DNA of 6,797 bases from Armatimonadota bacterium (GTDB lineage: Bacteria; Armatimonadota; Hebobacteria; Hebobacterales; WVXJ01), in contig WVXJ01000136.1 of the NCBI GenBank assembly GCA_011773575.1, positions 10,659-17,455 of the forward strand, written 5' to 3'. Both the position numbers and the translations under genes were made by a program. The notes under the pieces are model-generated. The model saw only the letters and a program-made list of their open reading frames with translations. It did not search any database and was not told the DNA's origin. Positions 6,193-6,797 of the stretch are shown piece after piece; position 1 is the first letter of the stretch; the number at the start of each line of letters is the position of its first letter.

Positions 6193-6797
6193 ATGCGCCG
6201 ACTCGTACCGGTGGGAATTTGGCTGTTGCTGAGCGTCCTCCCAGTACTCGCTCAGCCTGCAGACGAGTCTGCCGCGGCGGAGGCATCTGCCGAGGATGCA
6301 ATTACCTCTGAGCGACTCGTACCGACCGCACCGCCGGCAGCACCCGCAGCGGAGGTCTCTCCCAGGTTTCGGCAGAGGGCTCTGGCGAGCCCCGCCCCCC
6401 GCACTATTATGCTGGATGTGCGGAGCCTGGATATTGACCATTTACTCAAACTGCTGGGCGATGCCGCATCACTCACCATAGTGAAAGACCCGGCCGTCAC
6501 GGGTCCCGTCACCATCATCTGCCCATATCCGGTAAGCATCGACGAAGCCCTGGAGATTCTTAATGCCGTCCTGGAAGTGAGAGGCTTTACTGCGGTTCGG
6601 CGTGGTCAAGTACTGAAGATCACCACCTTGGAGAAGGCCGTCCAGACAACCACGGAAACTCATGTGGGGAGAGACCCGGAGAATGTCCCCTCCGGAGATC
6701 GCATCATTACTCAGATAGTCCCCCTGGCAAGTCTTGATGCGATAGGGTTAGCGGCGGAATTATCCCCCCTCGCAATGCTGCCGGAAAGCCTCATCCC
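6193..6797 (+). CDS. gspD: GspD secretin, N-terminal part, 3'-truncated by window edge
   Basis: GspD forms the multimeric outer-membrane channel through which folded substrates leave the periplasm. The window holds 201 complete codons and no stop. Residues 1-20 (MRRLVPVGIWLLLSVLPVLA) are a Sec signal peptide with probable cleavage A20/Q21. Residues about 21-69 are an Ala/Glu/Pro-rich linker. An N0 (STN/TonB-short-like) domain spans about 71-145: IMLDVRSLDIDHLLKLLGDAA, then IVKDPAVTGPVTI, the helix SIDEALEILNAVLEVRGF, and the strand GQVLKIT. From about 170, IITQIVPLASLDAIGLAAELSPL is the start of the first N1/KH-like secretin repeat. The channel domain is beyond the window. ATG 6193 is chosen from its strong ribosome site and the signal peptide position. 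The frame is open back to ATG 6121, which would add 24 residues. PilQ is the alternative, but no AMIN domain precedes N0, and the gspG-K context supports GspD. Confidence 0.93.
   Translation, partial: MRRLVPVGIWLLLSVLPVLAQPADESAAAEASAEDAITSERLVPTAPPAAPAAEVSPRFRQRALASPAPRTIMLDVRSLDIDHLLKLLGDAASLTIVKDPAVTGPVTIICPYPVSIDEALEILNAVLEVRGFTAVRRGQVLKITTLEKAVQTTTETHVGRDPENVPSGDRIITQIVPLASLDAIGLAAELSPLAMLPESLI

Noticed and set aside
6199..6324. Twelve-base direct repeat (CGACTCGTACCG) at 6199-6210 and 6313-6324, each encoding RLVP
   Set aside because: There are only two short copies within the gspD signal/linker region, with no flanking similarity. Probably chance or a remnant of local duplication.
5929..6441. 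Minus-strand open frame (170 codons) over the gspC end and gspD start
   Set aside because: It is Cys/Arg/Ser-rich with no domain pattern, and opposes the gspC tail and the gspD signal peptide and N0 domain, which are convincing on the plus strand.

Overview
The window is a single plus-strand operon segment for the envelope-spanning and pseudopilus parts of a type II secretion system (T2SS). It is cut at both ends: the first gene lacks its 5' end and the last lacks its 3' end. The organism must be a diderm (Gram-negative type) bacterium, because the operon ends in an outer-membrane secretin with a signal peptide. The inner-membrane platform resembles type IV pilus PilM/PilN/PilO more than the GspL/GspM of enterobacteria or Vibrio. 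This argues against a classical gammaproteobacterium and suits one of the many other diderm lineages with PilMNO-like T2SS, such as delta-type proteobacteria, Acidobacteria or PVC-like groups. Composition is moderately GC-rich throughout. I cannot name a phylum from the sequence alone.

Layout, 5' to 3': gspG (1-369, 3' part, major pseudopilin); gspH (395-931), gspI (928-1332), gspJ (1329-1970) and gspK (1978-3105), the four minor pseudopilins; a fused pilM-pilN/gspL gene (3112-4737); a pilO/gspM-like gene (4734-5276); a gspC/pilP-like gene (5273-6124); and gspD (from 6193 past the window end). Four of the eight junctions are 4-base ATGA stop/start overlaps and three others are 6 to 25 bases. 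Only gspC-gspD has a larger gap (68 bases), and its reading frame is open back to a further ATGA overlap. No RNA gene, mobile element, CRISPR array or convincing terminator was seen. Almost every base is coding, and no gene-free stretch exceeds 68 bases.

How the genes work together: by family knowledge, GspG forms the periplasmic pseudopilus shaft, and GspH-I-J-K form its tip. The PilM-PilN (GspL) and PilO (GspM) proteins form the inner-membrane assembly platform, coupled in the cytoplasm to the GspE ATPase. GspC bridges the platform to the N0 domain of the GspD secretin. The GspE ATPase, GspF platform protein and GspO prepilin peptidase are not in the window; E and F commonly sit upstream of G.

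The most unusual points are the fused PilM-PilN protein, which keeps actin-like nucleotide-binding motifs; a GspK with three NxNT helix-hairpin-helix-like units; a GspC-like protein whose PDZ position is taken by a long low-complexity tail; and an ambiguous gspD start. I see a variant of a known machine rather than a wholly new system.
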